Positions 8,347-15,165 of a stretch of 23,753 nt of DNA are shown here, piece by piece. The notes below the pieces were generated by a model. That model saw only the letters and a program-made list of their open reading frames with translations, did no database searches and was not told the origin of the DNA. The stretch is taken from positions 1 through 23,753 of the forward strand of contig DASWMZ010000047.1 in NCBI GenBank assembly GCA_036399495.1. The letters are read 5' to 3'. The stretch's first letter is position 1. Each line of letters begins with the position of its first letter. The DNA comes from Paradesertivirga sp036399495. GTDB lineage: Bacteria; Bacteroidota; Bacteroidia; Sphingobacteriales; Sphingobacteriaceae. The translations under genes and the position numbers were made by a program.

Positions 8347-8729
8347 TTAAGCTAACGCAGAAGTAATCCACCACGTGTTTCCGCAGGGGTCAAGAACTCC
8401 ACCGCTCCGGCCATAGCCCTGGTCCCGGGGCACCAAAACCGAAGTAGCTCCATTCTCTAAAGCCGCTTTGTAAGACTCATCGGCATTCTCCACATGAACA
8501 TATAGTCCGGCCGTCTGAGCTGGATATTGCTCAGAGCTGTTGCCGACCATAATCGTACTTCCGCCAATTTGAACCTCGGCATGCATAATACTGCCATCGT
8601 CGTTTAGGTGCTTCATTTTTCGACAGCGTTAAAAGTCTTTTGTGTAAAACTTAAAAATTCGCTTGCCCGATGAAGGATCAGGTAAGGCATAACAGTTTGG
8701 TACCCTTCCGGTATTTTAATTGTTGACAT
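8347..8729 (-). pseudogene. VOC (glyoxalase/PhnB-like) protein, split by a one-base frameshift
   Basis: Two abutting frames together encode one vicinal-oxygen-chelate protein. The first runs from ATG 8729 for 38 codons (MSTIKIPEGYQTVMPYLILH...AVEK) and hits TGA at 8615-8613. The second starts at ATG 8616 (MKHLNDDGSIMHAEVQIGGS...) and encodes 89 residues to the stop at 8347, including the VOC ending DPCGNTWWITSALA. Joined, they give 127 residues, a normal length for this PhnB-like family. The junction is a run of five A on the coding strand (8620-8616); a sixth A would restore one frame. Start and stop overlap as ATGA, so a coupled two-piece product is formally possible, but a recent mutation or a homopolymer sequencing error is more likely. 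The 89-residue piece alone lacks the first beta-strand and helix of the fold. Confidence 0.8.
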
Positions 8730-8746
8730 AATGTGGTTATTTAATT

Positions 8747-8754
8747 CAAAGGTA
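8747..8754 (-). promoter_or_regulatory. -7 box (TACCTTTG) of the VOC gene
   Basis: Exact TAnnTTTG match on the minus strand, 17 bases upstream of the true N-terminal ATG at 8729. Its position supports starting the gene there rather than at 8616. No clear -33 TTG was found. Confidence 0.55.
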
Positions 8755-8796
8755 TATCAGTGCATGTTGTCATAATTGTAGATTTCCGACATCTTT

Positions 8797-9591
8797 TTAT
8801 TCGACAAGACTTTCATCGGTGCGCAGGGAAGAGAAGTAATGCGAAGGATGATAGCCGGAAAACTCCCTAAAATCATGGATAAAATGCGACTGGTCGTAAT
8901 AACCGCACAAGTGCGCCAGCTCAGAAAGCGTTTTAAAGTTATTCTTATGTTCTTCTATAGCATAATGAAAGCGTGTAATACGCAAGTACATTTTCGGATT
9001 AAAGCCTGAATATTCTCTGAACTTTCTTTCAAACTGTCTCTCCGACAAACAAAATTGATTTGCTAGTTGCTTAACCGATACTGCCCCTTTAGAGTTTATT
9101 GCGTACAGAACCGCTCGTTGAAATGTTGGATTGTTGCTTTTGTCCTTGAGGAGCAAACCTTCAAAAAAAGTGGTGAGTATTTTTAGCCTTGCGGGATTAT
9201 CCGCGGCTAGCATTACTAGCTCTTCAAGTTCGCTGCCTTGAGTGCCTAACACAGAATCTAAAGAAGGCATTTGATTAGTTAGAGCACCGGATGGAATATT
9301 GAACAGCGCGGGAAGAGCAAAAGGGTATAGGTATACACCGAAAATCCCAAAAGGAGCTTTGGTAAGGAACCTGTTATGTTTGCTAGACTGAGCATGAATT
9401 AGGGCTAGCGGCGAAGTTTCGTTATTGTGCAAGTCTTGAAAGGTACCATAATACTGAAAAAGGAGTTCGGTACAACCATCTGCTAAAGATCGATATACAA
9501 AGGAGCTGCCTTCAAAGTTCCCTTCGAGGACCCAAAAGAAACGCACATATTGAGCAAGGGTACTTGGAGGAGCAATTGTGTAGTAATTCAT
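8797..9591 (-). CDS. AraC-family transcriptional regulator
   Basis: 264-residue regulator. The N-terminal ~150 residues (MNYYTIAPPSTLAQYVRFFWVLEG...) match the DUF6597-type sensing domain of many Bacteroidota AraC proteins (recognised by eye). The C-terminal AraC DNA-binding domain spans about 160-255, with a first helix-turn-helix (VSVKQLANQFCLSERQFERK), then the signature FREYSGFNPKMYLRITRFHYA, and a second helix-turn-helix (LSELAHLCGYYDQSHFIHDF) ending FSGYHPSHYF. It is on the same strand as, and 67 bases upstream of, the broken VOC gene, a pairing that suggests it controls that gene; the ligand is unknown. The CAT at 9589-9591 is the only sensible start. It is divergent from murB across 119 bases. 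Confidence 0.88.
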   Translation of the reverse strand: MNYYTIAPPSTLAQYVRFFWVLEGNFEGSSFVYRSLADGCTELLFQYYGTFQDLHNNETSPLALIHAQSSKHNRFLTKAPFGIFGVYLYPFALPALFNIPSGALTNQMPSLDSVLGTQGSELEELVMLAADNPARLKILTTFFEGLLLKDKSNNPTFQRAVLYAINSKGAVSVKQLANQFCLSERQFERKFREYSGFNPKMYLRITRFHYAIEEHKNNFKTLSELAHLCGYYDQSHFIHDFREFSGYHPSHYFSSLRTDESLVE

Positions 9592-9710
9592 GCGGTGAAT
9601 AGATTAACTAAATTAGGTAAAGGTTATTAAGAATGGCGGCGGTTCCAAAAACTTTAATCTAAAATGCCGGAGAACAGGATAAGTTCACGAAATTCGGCCA
9701 ATAATCTTTT

Positions 9711-10727
9711 ATGGTGCAAATACTCGAAAACATATCGCTTAGGCCCTATAATACTTTTGGCGTAGAAGCCTTCGCCCGTTGGTATACCGAAATCAATTCA
9801 GAAGATGAGCTTGTTGAGTTGTTTAGGGATGAGCGTTGGAAAAGCGCTGATCGTTTAGTCCTTGGTGGAGGTAGCAATCTGTTACTCACTAGAGATTTCG
9901 ACGGTTTGGTAATTCGCATGAATATTAAAGGCATCACGGCGGAGATTAATTCACCAGGCGTAATAGTCACTGCCGGTGCCGGCGAAGTCTGGAATGACCT
10001 GGTGATCTACTGCGTTAAAAATGGCTTTGCCGGGATGGAAAACATGAGTTTAATTCCCGGTTCTGTGGGCGCTTCTCCCATTCAAAACATCGGGGCTTAC
10101 GGCGTAGAGTTGAAAGATGTGTTTCTTTCCTGCAGGGCCTTTGAGATTGAAACCGGAAATATATTAGAGTTCAGCAAAGAAAATTGCGAGTTCGGCTATC
10201 GCGAAAGCATTTTTAAAAATAAGCTTAAGGGCGAAGTTATTATTACGGAAGTCAAGTTTAGTTTATCCACCATTCCGTCTTTGAACCTAAGTTATGGCGC
10301 CATTGGCGAAGAGATGCACAAGCGTGGAATAATAGAGCCAACCATTAAAGATGTATCTGATGTGGTATCACATATTCGGGTAAGCAAGCTTCCCGATCCT
10401 TCTACAATTGGCAACTCCGGAAGCTTCTTCAAAAATCCGGTAATAACCGAACAAGAATTTAAACAGGTGCAGTCTATTTTTCCAGACACTGTTCACTTCT
10501 GTCTGCCAAACAGTACAGTAAAATTAGCGGCTGGCTGGTTAATTGAGAAATGTGGATGGAAAGGAAAAAAAATTGGCGAAACTGGTACCTGGAAGAATCA
10601 GGCTTTAGTGCTTGTGAACTATGGAAACGCTACAGGCACAGAGATTTACGATCTTTCGACGCAAATAATTTCCGACGTGAAATTTAAAACCGGTGTTGCC
10701 TTAGAGCGCGAAGTGAACATCATTTAA
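9711..10727 (+). CDS. murB: UDP-N-acetylenolpyruvoylglucosamine reductase
   Basis: Cytoplasmic FAD enzyme that reduces UDP-GlcNAc-enolpyruvate to UDP-MurNAc with NADPH, the second committed step of peptidoglycan precursor synthesis. The 338 residues correspond to the type I (E. coli-like) enzyme. The FAD-binding domain shows VLGGGSNLLLT (50-60) and GMENMSLIPGSVGASPIQN (108-126). Catalytic residues are Ser238 in GNSGSFFKNP, Arg164 in GYRESIFK and Glu332 in LEREV near the C-terminus. AGWLIEKCGWKGKKIG (274-289) is the family's C-terminal signature. The ATG at 9711 is used; a GTG follows as codon 2. No other cell-wall genes are beside it, so it is monocistronic or nearly so. A short AT-rich hairpin (ATTAAT repeats) follows the stop but is too weak to call a terminator. 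Confidence 0.95.
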   Translation: MVQILENISLRPYNTFGVEAFARWYTEINSEDELVELFRDERWKSADRLVLGGGSNLLLTRDFDGLVIRMNIKGITAEINSPGVIVTAGAGEVWNDLVIYCVKNGFAGMENMSLIPGSVGASPIQNIGAYGVELKDVFLSCRAFEIETGNILEFSKENCEFGYRESIFKNKLKGEVIITEVKFSLSTIPSLNLSYGAIGEEMHKRGIIEPTIKDVSDVVSHIRVSKLPDPSTIGNSGSFFKNPVITEQEFKQVQSIFPDTVHFCLPNSTVKLAAGWLIEKCGWKGKKIGETGTWKNQALVLVNYGNATGTEIYDLSTQIISDVKFKTGVALEREVNII

Positions 10728-10854
10728 GATTAATTTCATATTAATTTTTTAATCCTTCTAGTATAATTACCAGTTGTTGGTCTGGTTAGCATAGTTGTTG
10801 CAAAGGTGATTACAAGTTTGTTTAAACAGTAATAATAACCTTAACTCAAACAAC

Positions 10855-11394
10855 ATGACTAAGATAGAATTCAACACAATGGTAATGCGTCAGGCAAGTT
10901 CTTTAAAAATGTATGCATTACATTTTACTCATGATGCAGACGACGCCAATGACCTGGTTCAAGATACTTTATTAAAAGCTATTACTTACTATAACAAATT
11001 TAAAGAAGGCACAAATCTTAAAGGTTGGTTGTATACCATCATGAAGAATACCTTCATCAATAACTATCGTCGCTTTGTTAAGATAAGCTCTTTTGTTACT
11101 AAATCAGACGAAATATCATCAGCTAACCTGGTTTTCAGTTCAACCAAAAACCAAGGCGAGTCTAAATTTATCATGGACGATATTAAATCTGCTTTAACCA
11201 AACTTCCTGAAGAATATTATGTTCCATTTAGCATGTACTTCGAAGGATTCAAATATCACGAGATTGCAGATCATTTAACAATTCCGATTGGAACAGTTAA
11301 AACTCGCATTCACGTAGCTCGCAAACTTCTTAAGAAAAGCTTAAGACCATATGATAACGGAATTAAAAAACCGCTATACGCAGAGCTTGATTAA
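10855..11394 (+). CDS. ECF-type RNA polymerase sigma factor, orphan
   Basis: 179-residue group 4 sigma factor. Region 2 spans about 15-80 (DADDANDLVQDTLLKAITYY, with the core-binding and -10-recognition helices, then WLYTIMKNTFINNYRR). A ~40-residue linker leads to region 4 (about 115-170) with LPEEYYVPFSMYFEG and the helix-turn-helix YHEIADHLTIPIGTVKTRIH. No anti-sigma factor gene is next to it: murB precedes it and a terminator and HAD gene follow. It may therefore be controlled transcriptionally or by a distant partner. Small orphan ECF factors of this form are, as I recall, highly conserved in Bacteroidota. It lies 127 bases after murB, with no consensus -7 box seen in that gap. Confidence 0.9.
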   Translation: MTKIEFNTMVMRQASSLKMYALHFTHDADDANDLVQDTLLKAITYYNKFKEGTNLKGWLYTIMKNTFINNYRRFVKISSFVTKSDEISSANLVFSSTKNQGESKFIMDDIKSALTKLPEEYYVPFSMYFEGFKYHEIADHLTIPIGTVKTRIHVARKLLKKSLRPYDNGIKKPLYAELD

Positions 11395-11424
11395 ATAGCC
11401 CCTTTTCTAAAACTCATCATACAT

Positions 11425-11458
11425 AGAGCGTACAGGTGCCAGCCTGACGCTCTTTTTT
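11425..11458 (+). terminator. Strong rho-independent terminator after the sigma factor
   Basis: AGAGCGT pairs with ACGCTCT and, inside it, CAGG pairs with CCTG around the loop TGCCAG, with a single bulged base. Six T follow the stem. Confidence 0.9.
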
Positions 11459-11483
11459 ATGTTAAACTTTCTGAGCATCTTAT

Positions 11484-11491
11484 TAGCTTTG
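11484..11491 (+). promoter_or_regulatory. -7 box (TAGCTTTG) of the HAD-gluconolactonase unit
   Basis: Exact TAnnTTTG match lying between the sigma-factor terminator and the HAD start codon, 25 bases before ATG 11517. Confidence 0.65.
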
Positions 11492-11516
11492 CCAGCGAAC
11501 TAAATTCAAAAACACA

Positions 11517-12188
11517 ATGATTAAAGCCTTTCTTTTCGATTTAAACGGAACGATGATCGACGATATGGATTACCATGCCAGGGTGTGGGAAGACATACTT
11601 AACAATCAGCTTGGGGCGAAATTAAGTTCAGAGGAAGTAAAGCTGCAAATGTACGGCAAAGGTGAAGAGATGTTAGTTCGTGTGTTTGGCGAAGGCAGGT
11701 TCACAATGGAAGAAATGGGCAATATTACTTACGAAAAAGAAAAGGCTTATCAGCAATTATTCAGGCCACATTTGAAACTAATTAATGGCTTGGATGCTTT
11801 TTTGGAGAAATACCACCAGAAAGGAATCATGATGGCGATAGGTTCGGCGGCTATTATGTTTAATATAGATTATGTGGTAGACGGCTTAGATCTGAGGAAG
11901 TACTTTCCTGTTACTATCAGTGCAGACGATGTCGAGAAAAGCAAACCCGATCCTGAAACGTTCTTAACCTGCGCTGAACGTTTAGGTGTAAAGCCTGAAG
12001 AATGTGTTGTGTTTGAGGATAATCCAAAAGGTGTAGAATCCGCTTTGCGCGGAGGAATGAAATCTGTAGTACTTACCACAATGCACGAAGAGCATGAATT
12101 TAACGACATGCCTAATATTCTGAAATTCGTTAAAGATTATAACGATCCTTATCTCGATACGCTATTATCATCTAATCCTATAAATTAA
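11517..12188 (+). CDS. HAD-superfamily hydrolase (beta-phosphoglucomutase-like) with DxN motif
   Basis: 223-residue HAD protein of subclass I layout: Rossmann core with an inserted alpha-helical cap (about 15-80). Motif I is FDLNGTMID, with nucleophile Asp8; the usual general acid/base Asp two residues later is Asn10. Motif II is the Ser in AIGSAA (about 109), motif III is Lys142 in EKSKPDPETF, and motif IV is the acidic pair in VVFEDNPKG (about 161-169). The overall sequence resembles beta-phosphoglucomutase or 2-deoxyglucose-6-phosphatase relatives acting on phosphosugars, but the Asn10 change makes the exact reaction uncertain. It precedes the gluconolactonase-like gene by 10 bases, implying cotranscription and perhaps a shared sugar-related role. 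Confidence 0.88.
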   Translation: MIKAFLFDLNGTMIDDMDYHARVWEDILNNQLGAKLSSEEVKLQMYGKGEEMLVRVFGEGRFTMEEMGNITYEKEKAYQQLFRPHLKLINGLDAFLEKYHQKGIMMAIGSAAIMFNIDYVVDGLDLRKYFPVTISADDVEKSKPDPETFLTCAERLGVKPEECVVFEDNPKGVESALRGGMKSVVLTTMHEEHEFNDMPNILKFVKDYNDPYLDTLLSSNPIN

Positions 12189-12198
12189 GAGCTATGCT

Positions 12199-13110
12199 AT
12201 GGTTGGTCAAAAGTCTTTTGCATTTTATTTTTGTGTTTTTATATCGATTTTTTCTCTAAGGGGAGATCTATTAGCGCAAGATCTCAAGCAGATCATCGCA
12301 CCACAGGCAACTGTAAACTGCGTTTCTGCACAGTTTTCTTTTACTGAAGGGCCTGCGATAAATAAACATGGCGATATCTTCTTTACCGATCAACCGAATA
12401 ATCGTATCTGGAAATACTCGACGGACGGTAAGTTGTCAATCTTTCTGGAAAACGCCGGACGATCTAATGGGATATATTTCGATCAGGATGGAAATCTTAT
12501 CGCATGCGCGGATGAGAAAAATCAATTGTGGTCGATAAGTCCGAATGGAAAAGTTAGAGTTTTACTGGATAACTTTAAAGGGCACAGCTTTAATGGTCCC
12601 AACGATGTTTGGGTTGATAAACGGGGCGGTTTATATTTTACCGATCCTTTTTATCAAAGAAAATATAATAACAGAACTAAGGCTGAACAGCATGGTGAAA
12701 ACGTTTATTACCTGGCCAAAGGTGCGAAAGAGGCTATTCTTGTTGATAGTAATTTAGTAAAACCAAACGGAATTGTCGGATCATCATGCAAGAAAAGTCT
12801 TTTTGTATCTGATATAGAAGATAAGAAGATTTACAAATACCGAATTAATAAGGACGGGACTTTATCAGATCGGAAGCTTTTCGTGACACATCAATCGGAT
12901 GGGATGACTCTTGATAACAAGGGGAATCTGTATGCAACCGGTAAGGACGTAGCAGTATTTGATAAATCGGGAAAACTGCTTGGAACCATCCCGGTATCTT
13001 CATCATGGACGGCGAATGTTTCTTTTGCAGGGAAAAGAAGGAATATTTTATTTATTACTTCATCCAAAGCCATCTACACTTTGAAAATGAGGGTAAAGGG
13101 TGTTGACTAA
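12199..13110 (+). CDS. Secreted SMP-30/gluconolactonase-like beta-propeller
   Basis: 303-residue six-bladed propeller of the SMP-30/gluconolactonase/LRE family, lactone hydrolases needing a divalent metal. An N-terminal signal peptide (about 1-26, hydrophobic FAFYFCVFISIFSL then LLAQ) places it outside the cytoplasm. The metal and active-site positions are in the usual order: Glu50 in FTEGPA, Asn90 in GRSNGIYFDQDGNL, Asn135 in GPNDVWVDKRGGLYFTD, Asn190 in VKPNGI and Asp234 in SDGMTLDNKGNLY. The ATG at 12199 is used; another ATG five bases upstream is out of frame. It is the second gene of a unit with the HAD hydrolase. The true substrate (sugar lactone or other lactone) cannot be read from sequence. 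Confidence 0.88.
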   Translation: MVGQKSFAFYFCVFISIFSLRGDLLAQDLKQIIAPQATVNCVSAQFSFTEGPAINKHGDIFFTDQPNNRIWKYSTDGKLSIFLENAGRSNGIYFDQDGNLIACADEKNQLWSISPNGKVRVLLDNFKGHSFNGPNDVWVDKRGGLYFTDPFYQRKYNNRTKAEQHGENVYYLAKGAKEAILVDSNLVKPNGIVGSSCKKSLFVSDIEDKKIYKYRINKDGTLSDRKLFVTHQSDGMTLDNKGNLYATGKDVAVFDKSGKLLGTIPVSSSWTANVSFAGKRRNILFITSSKAIYTLKMRVKGVD

Positions 13111-13662
13111 AGTGGTTTGAGTCGTATCTTTATTTTTTGATCGATCTCAGCTTTCAATAAGACACTTCAGGCAGACACAAAAGCATGCGCTTGAGGGTGC
13201 TTTCGTCGCCCTCATAGCCCTTTGGCGTTGGCCTAGTCCTTTTTTCCTTGATGAAAAAAGGACCAAAAAAATCAAGAACAGAAATAAGCTCGGCCGCATT
13301 TCTGTTCGGGCCTACGCTCGCTCTTCGGTCACTTAAGTGATTTTTGTTACGGAAGTTTAAACGCCAAATGCGTTTTGCAGACCGGCCTCAGGGGATTGAG
13401 CGTTAAGAAAGTTTGAAAGAAGGCCTGCTTAAAGAACATAATGAGCTGAAGGGAAGCAATCCGGAGAGGCGGATTAGAAAGGCCAAGTCAGCACTAACTT
13501 AACCCGCGGCTTGGATTGCGGATAGCCTTCTTTTGAATTTTTAGCTCAAGACTCGAAAGCCTTGATTTTTGTTTCTTTTCATCCAAGGAAAAGAAAGAAG
13601 CCTGCCCGGCTAGGGGATAACAAAATCACAAAAATATTCAATCAAACTCACGTTAAATAACA
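13111..13662. other. Gene-free, hairpin-rich 552-bp intergenic region
   Basis: No credible coding frame was found. Outside the repeat-like element described separately, it contains one more hairpin (TGAGGG at 13192-13197 with CCCTCA at 13209-13214). The last ~50 bases (13615-13662) are AT-rich with no clear signal. Visibly GC-richer patches than in the neighbouring genes suggest foreign or RNA-coding origin. Confidence 0.7.
13232..13614. repeat. Candidate non-autonomous element or structured RNA with imperfect terminal inverted repeats
   Basis: The two ends are imperfect inverted copies. The left arm (13232-13276) runs CCTAG...CCTTGATGAAAA...CAAAAAAATCAAG. The reverse complement of the right arm (13561-13614) runs CCTAG...CCTTGGATGAAAA...CAAAAATCAAG. 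Each arm also folds on itself: an 11-bp perfect stem (13236-13246/13253-13263) and a 9-bp stem (13572-13580/13588-13596). Inside are a 10-bp perfect stem (13276-13285/13298-13307), a 12-bp palindrome (13329-13340), AAACGC/GCGTTT (13359-13364/13370-13375), AATCCG/CGGATT (13458-13463/13470-13475) and longer-range pairs AAAGAAGGC/GCCTTCTTT (13416-13424/13525-13533) and GCAATCC/GGATTGC (13456-13462/13513-13519). It has no coding capacity. I recall similar end sequences recurring between genes of Sphingobacteriaceae, but cannot confirm that here. No target-site duplication is evident. Confidence 0.6.
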
Positions 13663-14070
13663 TCAGGCATTCGTTTTAGCAAAAATCAGCCCTGCCACCA
13701 CCGCCTGTACCAAACCATAAACAAACCAACTCACAACCATCAAAACAGTTATATCTAAGGCACTAAACGTAATCCACATTACCGGCAGCAGTGCAACAAA
13801 GGAATAAACTAATCCAAACTCCAGGCCCCGTAAAATAGTCGGACCAATAAAAAGGCCTTTGAACCGGTCCCAAAACCAGGAGAGGGCAAAACTGATGATA
13901 AAGGCGTGCAAATAAAAGAGAATATCTCTGCTTCCATCGGAATTAAACAATGGGTTATTATACTCAACAAATACAGCCGGAAAAAACCTTACGGCTAGAA
14001 AAAGTCCTCCATAGCTAAGTATAAATAGTAGCGATCCTGCAATAAGGCCCGAAAAAAGTATTTTCTTCAT
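13663..14070 (-). CDS. Small four-helix membrane protein of unknown function
   Basis: 135 residues with four hydrophobic segments at about 5-29, 47-67, 84-102 and 104-131. The loop between the first two (about 30-47, containing FVEYNNPLFNSDGSRD) is polar, and WDRFKG (about 67-72) forms a positively charged turn. No family is recognised. It is the last gene of the minus-strand YceI-porin unit, nine bases after the small helical protein A, so it is probably cotranscribed. What it does, and whether it interacts with its neighbours, cannot be said. Confidence 0.75.
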   Translation of the reverse strand: MKKILFSGLIAGSLLFILSYGGLFLAVRFFPAVFVEYNNPLFNSDGSRDILFYLHAFIISFALSWFWDRFKGLFIGPTILRGLEFGLVYSFVALLPVMWITFSALDITVLMVVSWFVYGLVQAVVAGLIFAKTNA

Positions 14071-14079
14071 TTGTTGATT

Positions 14080-14490
14080 TTAATGTTGATACTCCTCAAT
14101 GCCTGTGGTTTTAAAGATTGTAAAGATGTCTCTTTTAATATTTTTAAAGCACTTGTTTAAATCTCTAATTTCATCCTCAATCCGATGGTTTTGTAATTTT
14201 AGGGATTCGACACCTTTGCTTAAAAGATTATTGATTTGGGAATGTAAGTTTCCCTGGTGTGTTAGCGCATCCTTAGTAATATTCTCCTTAAGTATATTTA
14301 AATGAACAAGCTGCTCACCAATAAGCTGTACCCGATTAACGTGAACTTCGGGCAGTTTTTCTGAGAAATATTTATCCAGTAAGCTTTTTAGAAAGCTCAC
14401 TTCTTCATCCAAGAAGATAAGATCTGATAGCTGATGTTTGTTTACTTTACAAAGCCATTGTAATTCTAAACTTTCGGATAACATGCTCAT
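14080..14490 (-). CDS. Small all-helical cytoplasmic protein A (paralogue of helical protein B)
   Basis: 136 residues, no signal peptide or membrane segment, composed almost wholly of amphipathic helices rich in Leu, Glu, Lys and Asn. By eye it resembles the 139-residue protein encoded at 21711-22130: both have SDLxFxxExxxFLxxLL near residues 22-40, similar length, and a Lys-rich C-terminal helix with DIF or SVF. It begins seven bases after the upstream YceI gene and ends nine bases before the membrane-protein gene, so it belongs to that operon. ATG 14490 is used; a second ATG two codons in (14484) is equally plausible. No known family is recognised; an adaptor or helical-bundle binding role is only a guess. 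Confidence 0.75.
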   Translation of the reverse strand: MSMLSESLELQWLCKVNKHQLSDLIFLDEEVSFLKSLLDKYFSEKLPEVHVNRVQLIGEQLVHLNILKENITKDALTHQGNLHSQINNLLSKGVESLKLQNHRIEDEIRDLNKCFKNIKRDIFTIFKTTGIEEYQH

Positions 14491-14497
14491 GATTTTC

Positions 14498-15103
14498 TTA
14501 GTTTAATATTTTCACATTCAGGTTAAATTCTACTTTAAGTTCATTATTTGTTTGAATCATTCCTCCAATTTTTCTGGGCGGAACGATATTGAAATCTGAA
14601 AAGGTTACTTGCCTGGTTCCAACCATAATTAACGAGTGGGGCCCGTTTTTTATCAGTTTGTAGGCTACGTTGAAACGCTTGGTGACTCCGGCTAATTCTA
14701 TTGTTACAGCGCCGTTTACTAATTCTGTAGCGTCATTGCTATTAGGGTATTTGCTCAGGTTCAAAAACTGGATAACCAAATTTGGAAATTCTTTTACTTT
14801 CAGCGTTTTTCGTAAGTCGGCGGTCATAACCGGATTATGGCAATCGAATTTCCGTACATCTAATTTCACATTGCCCAAAACCTTTAAAGGTTCACCAGGA
14901 TTTCCCTTGTAAAAACTGAGTGTATCAGGCGAAGAGTGATTTGCTATCATGCAGTTGAACTTATTAACGTTAGTGCTTCCTTCAACTTTTAAAAAGCATC
15001 CTTTTGTAATTACCCAACGGGTTAAATGAGGCTTACTAACCTGCACATTAAAACCCGACATGATAATCAGTAAAATGAACCATACGGGCTTTAAGTAGTG
15101 CAT
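14498..15103 (-). CDS. YceI-family periplasmic lipocalin-like protein (copy 1)
   Basis: 201-residue member of the YceI family, eight-stranded barrels that in solved members bind isoprenoid chains such as quinones in the periplasm. A signal peptide covers about residues 1-22 (MHYLKPVWFILLIIMSGFNV). The domain starts WVITKGCFLKVEGSTNVNKF and contains the typical middle (LKVKEFPNLVIQFLNL), the AGVTKRFNV turn and the terminal ELKVEFNLNVKI. It is more divergent than copy 2 and has extra cysteines (Cys in KGC, FNC and FDC). Between the porin stop and this start is a hairpin that may tune expression. Role in this cluster is unknown; lipid or quinone handling at the envelope would fit an energy-stress response. 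Confidence 0.85.
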   Translation of the reverse strand: MHYLKPVWFILLIIMSGFNVQVSKPHLTRWVITKGCFLKVEGSTNVNKFNCMIANHSSPDTLSFYKGNPGEPLKVLGNVKLDVRKFDCHNPVMTADLRKTLKVKEFPNLVIQFLNLSKYPNSNDATELVNGAVTIELAGVTKRFNVAYKLIKNGPHSLIMVGTRQVTFSDFNIVPPRKIGGMIQTNNELKVEFNLNVKILN

Positions 15104-15122
15104 GTTGCTTATTAAAATGAAG

Positions 15123-15152
15123 AAAGCAGGCGGATAAAAATCAACCTGCTTT
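15123..15152 (-). terminator. Hairpin between porin and YceI copy 1 (attenuator or weak terminator)
   Basis: AAAGCAGG (15123-15130) pairs with CCTGCTTT (15145-15152), an 8-bp stem with a 14-base loop. On the minus strand only an interrupted T-rich tail follows, so it may reduce rather than stop read-through. Confidence 0.5.
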
Positions 15153-15165
15153 TGGAAACATTCAA

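Noticed and set aside
8347..8616. 89-residue VOC frame as an intact small gene
   Set aside because: It lacks the first part of the VOC fold, which is found in another frame directly upstream (8729-8613) behind its own -7 box, so it is the 3' part of a frameshifted gene.
10728..10854. Promoter with consensus -7 box for the ECF sigma factor
   Set aside because: TACAAGTTTG near 10811-10820 has two extra bases between TA and TTTG, so it does not fit TAnnTTTG; no confident promoter could be called.
13329..13340. 12-bp palindrome TCACTTAAGTGA as an independent operator
   Set aside because: It lies inside the hairpin-rich repeat-like element, far from any start codon, and is better explained as part of that structure.
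13111..13662. tRNA, CRISPR array or riboswitch in the long intergenic region
   Set aside because: No cloverleaf with CCA-type acceptor, no regularly spaced direct repeats, and no recognised riboswitch core; the repeats are inverted and of differing sequence.
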